NCBI GenBank assembly: GCA_938028705.1 | Contig: CALIZI010000121.1 | Span: 1-64,000 of the forward strand | DNA length: 64,000 bases | Source: an uncultured Saprospiraceae bacterium | Lineage (GTDB): Bacteria > Bacteroidota > Bacteroidia > Chitinophagales > Saprospiraceae | Direction of reading: 5' to 3' | In this document: positions 61,583-64,000 of the stretch, piece after piece | Layout: each line of letters opens with the position of its first letter | Position numbering within the stretch: position 1 is the first letter of the stretch | Notes under the pieces: model-generated | Told to the model about the DNA's origin: nothing | The model's database searches: none | The model's input: only the letters and a program-made list of their open reading frames with translations | Made by a program: the position numbers and the translations under genes

Positions 61583-64000
61583 ATGGCAAAGCTTGGTAAT
61601 TATGTACTCGGAAAATGGACAGAAGGCGACGGCATCGGCAAACCTCTGTTCAATTCTGTCAATGGCGAAATCGTCGCTATGGCAACCACAGACGGCTTAG
61701 ATTTCGGCGCAATACTCGACTACGGGCGCAAAGTCGGCAACCCTGCACTCCGCAAAATGACCTTTCAACAACGCGGGATGATGCTCAAAAAACTCGCCCT
61801 TTACCTCACCAAACGCAAGGAACAATTTTATCCGGTCAGCTATCAAACGGGCGCGACTCGTGCCGATAGTTGGGTCGATATAGAAGGTGGTTTCGGAAAT
61901 CTGTTTGCCAATGCTTCTTTGCGGAAAAATTTTACCAATCGTCCCTTTCATGTGGATGGCGAAGGTATTGATTTGTCGCGTGGCGGTAGCTTTATGGGGC
62001 ATCATATCATGGTGCCTAAGCGTGGCGTGGCGATTCATATTAATGCCTATAATTTTCCGGTCTGGGGCATGTTGGAAAAATGCGCGGTCAATTGGATGGC
62101 AGGCGTACCTGCGGTGGTCAAACCCGCTACGGCGACTTCCTACCTCACCGAAGCTGTTGTCCGCGAAATTATCGCCTCCGGTATTTTGCCCGAAGGCGCA
62201 TTACAACTCATCAGTGGTTCGGCGCGAACGATACTCGATACCGTTGATTCACAGGATGTTGTGACCTTTACGGGTTCTGCAACTACGGGGCGTATGCTCA
62301 AAGCGCATCCGCGAATTATCAACGAATCCGTACCCTTTAATATGGAAGCGGACAGCCTCAATTGCTCTGTTTTGGGTGAAGATGCTGTGCCGGGAACGCC
62401 CGAATTTGATTTATTTATAAAAGAAGTTCGCAAAGAAATGACCGTCAAATGCGGGCAAAAATGTACTGCCATTCGCCGCATTATCGTACCTGAAAAATTG
62501 GTCGAAGACGTACAAATTTCACTCGGAAAATCCTTGTCGAAAGTCGCTATCGGCAACCCCACTTCCAAAGGCGTTCGTATGGGCGCACTTGCGAGCAAAG
62601 ACCAAGTGCAAGAGGTACGTGAGCGCATTGCGGAGTTGACGAAAACGGCGGAAATTGTGTACGGTAGTTTGGAGGCGATTGACTTAGTAGATGCCGATTT
62701 TGAGAAAGGCGCATTTTTGAGTCCTGTTTTATTATTAGAAAAAAATCCATACAAAAATACGGCGGTGCATGAGGTCGAAGCCTTTGGTCCGGTGAGTACG
62801 ATTATGCCCTACAAAAATCTTGATGAAGCTGTCGAATTATCGCAAATGGGCAAGGGCTCGCTTTGCTGTTCGATTGCGACTTTTGATGATAATATTGCGA
62901 CAAATTTTGTGGTGGAAGCCGCGACGCATCACGGGCGTATTTTGGTCATCAATCGGGAAAATGCCAAGCAAAGTACGGGGCATGGTTCGCCACTGCCTTA
63001 CTTGGTGCATGGCGGTCCGGGACGCGCCGGAGGCGGTGAAGAAATGGGCGGTATGCGCGGCGTAAAACATTATCTCCAACGTTGCGCGATACAAGGCACA
63101 CCGACCACAATCAGCTCAATAACAGGTGTTTATCAGCCCAATGCAAAGGTCGTGGAAGCTCCGCAGCATCCATTCAAATATCATTTTGAAGACATCCAAC
63201 CCGGCATGTCTGTCCTCACACACAAGCGCACGATGACGGATTCGGACATTCAAAATTTTGCAAATCTGACTTGGGACCACTTCTACGCACATACGGATAT
63301 TACCTCGCTCAAAGGCTCAATTTTTGAGAAACGGGCGGCGCATGGTTACTTCCTTTTGGCGGCAGGTGCGGGCTTGTTTGTGCATCCGGCGAAAAGTCCT
63401 GTGGGGGCGAATTATGGCTTGGATGAATGTCGTTTTATTCGTCCGATTTATCATAATGATACCATTCAAGTGCGCCTGACTTGCAAGGAAAAAGTGGACC
63501 GCGATGATAAGGGCAGAACCTTCCCCTCCGGCGTAGTGAAATGGTACGAAGAAATCCTCGACCAAGACGGCGAGTTGGTCGCAACAGCAACAATTTTGAC
63601 TTTGGTACAGAAAAAATGTACGTTTAAAATAGAAGAAGTGACCCGCGCAACATTGGAGGAGGGCATGGCGAAATTGACCGAAAATACTCCCGCAAAATGG
63701 GGCATAATGACGGCACAACATGTGGTCGAACACCTCGAATTTTTCCTACAAATGGCAGCCGGAAAGATGGATGTAGAGATACTTACACCGGAAGCGAAAA
63801 TTGAACGGATGCAAGAGTCGCTATACACCTACCGCCCGATGCCACGTGAGTTTAGTCACCCCTCACTCCGCAAGGGCAAGATGGAAGATTTGCGCTACGC
63901 AAATTTGGACGAAGCTAAGGAAGCCATGCTGAATGCTTATGATGCCTTTGTGTTGTTTTATAAGGAAAATCCTGACGCCACAGTAGCAAATCCGGTGTTC
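61583..64000 (+). CDS. paaZ: PaaZ-like bifunctional aldehyde dehydrogenase/MaoC hydratase with C-terminal DUF1569-like extension, partial
   Basis: Open from ATG 61583 to the window edge, 806 codons, no stop yet. Residues 1-525 are an aldehyde dehydrogenase with the catalytic C294 in GQKCTAIRR and VTFTGSATTGR; 530-680 a MaoC hot-dog hydratase (FEDIQPGMSVLTHKRTMTDS, NLTWDHFYAHTD). This is the layout of PaaZ, which opens oxepin-CoA and oxidises the resulting semialdehyde in phenylacetate breakdown. After residue 680 follows an extra domain (TPAKWGIMTAQHVVEHLEFF ... FSHPSLRKGKMEDLRYANLD) like DUF1569/DinB-fold proteins, longer than E. coli PaaZ (681 aa). No other paa gene is in view. Start chosen because MAKLGNYVLGKW fits the family. 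Confidence 0.9.
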   Translation, partial: MAKLGNYVLGKWTEGDGIGKPLFNSVNGEIVAMATTDGLDFGAILDYGRKVGNPALRKMTFQQRGMMLKKLALYLTKRKEQFYPVSYQTGATRADSWVDIEGGFGNLFANASLRKNFTNRPFHVDGEGIDLSRGGSFMGHHIMVPKRGVAIHINAYNFPVWGMLEKCAVNWMAGVPAVVKPATATSYLTEAVVREIIASGILPEGALQLISGSARTILDTVDSQDVVTFTGSATTGRMLKAHPRIINESVPFNMEADSLNCSVLGEDAVPGTPEFDLFIKEVRKEMTVKCGQKCTAIRRIIVPEKLVEDVQISLGKSLSKVAIGNPTSKGVRMGALASKDQVQEVRERIAELTKTAEIVYGSLEAIDLVDADFEKGAFLSPVLLLEKNPYKNTAVHEVEAFGPVSTIMPYKNLDEAVELSQMGKGSLCCSIATFDDNIATNFVVEAATHHGRILVINRENAKQSTGHGSPLPYLVHGGPGRAGGGEEMGGMRGVKHYLQRCAIQGTPTTISSITGVYQPNAKVVEAPQHPFKYHFEDIQPGMSVLTHKRTMTDSDIQNFANLTWDHFYAHTDITSLKGSIFEKRAAHGYFLLAAGAGLFVHPAKSPVGANYGLDECRFIRPIYHNDTIQVRLTCKEKVDRDDKGRTFPSGVVKWYEEILDQDGELVATATILTLVQKKCTFKIEEVTRATLEEGMAKLTENTPAKWGIMTAQHVVEHLEFFLQMAAGKMDVEILTPEAKIERMQESLYTYRPMPREFSHPSLRKGKMEDLRYANLDEAKEAMLNAYDAFVLFYKENPDATVANPVF

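Noticed and set aside
61615-62264. Short plus-strand and minus-strand frames at the right edge
   Set aside because: All are shadows of the single long frame from 61583, which reads as a continuous PaaZ-like enzyme to the window edge.
1-64000. tRNA, rRNA or riboswitch genes
   Set aside because: No cloverleaf, rRNA-like or known riboswitch core was recognised while reading the spacers; a covariance-model scan would be the proper test.

Overview
The window looks like chromosomal DNA of a Bacteroidota bacterium, most likely a Saprospiria/Chitinophagia-type lineage. Reasons: C-terminal type IX secretion (T9SS) sorting domains, SprB-like repeats, promoter boxes of the form TAnnTTTG, almost no Shine-Dalgarno sites, many large secreted multidomain proteins, and very AT-rich spacers packed with short inverted-repeat elements. 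No rRNA, tRNA, CRISPR array or intact transposase gene was seen.

Layout. 0.2-2.0 kb: a TauE/SafE permease, then an effector-associated-domain/CHAT protease whose upstream region is a copied piece of the permease gene. 2.1-8.2 kb: two secreted cohesin-like proteins flanking a secreted subtilisin with a dockerin, plus a small duplicated-repeat exoprotein. 8.8-13.1 kb: a 1014-aa surface protein and a 45-aa gene with its own promoter and terminator. 13.4-19.7 kb: a large conserved helical protein, galT, a MORN protein, an acyl-ACP thioesterase and an aldo/keto reductase. 19.7-21.4 kb: an operon resembling Septu (PtuA/PtuB) in which the PtuB-like protein has lost its HNH centre. 21.8-25.7 kb: an OmpA-family protein and a peptide-binding lipoprotein. 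26.2-32.0 kb: a DUF1080 (3-keto-glycoside hydrolase-like) protein, a gluconate-2-dehydrogenase-subunit-3-like protein and two nearly identical GMC oxidoreductases, suggesting 3-keto-sugar chemistry. 32.2-48.3 kb: a second helical paralogue and large secreted proteins (a subtilase with propeller, dockerin and cohesin-like parts; a GH74-like glucanase; a Cys-rich repeat protein with an IPTL-CTERM-like tail). 48.6-50.9 kb: a HIT protein, GreA and an AlkB-like gene broken by a small element. 51.2-57.7 kb: a complete reductive pyrimidine degradation set (dihydropyrimidinase, beta-ureidopropionase, PreT, PreA). 57.8-61.5 kb: an accessory island with a pentapeptide membrane protein, XisH/XisI and a tandem array of four double-glycine-leader peptides with repeated promoter/operator cassettes and a transposase remnant. 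61.6 kb to the edge: a PaaZ-like aldehyde dehydrogenase/hydratase fusion running out of the window.

A second layer is a dense population of non-autonomous inverted-repeat (MITE-like) elements of several families. Some have perfect 8- or 9-bp target duplications, one family shows inversion of its central loop between copies, and one 69-bp palindromic cargo sits inside three unrelated pairs of termini.

The most interesting systems are the double-glycine peptide array, the HNH-less Septu-like pair, the EAD-CHAT protein and the cohesin/dockerin protease cluster. All functions are inferred from sequence reading alone; no database search was run.
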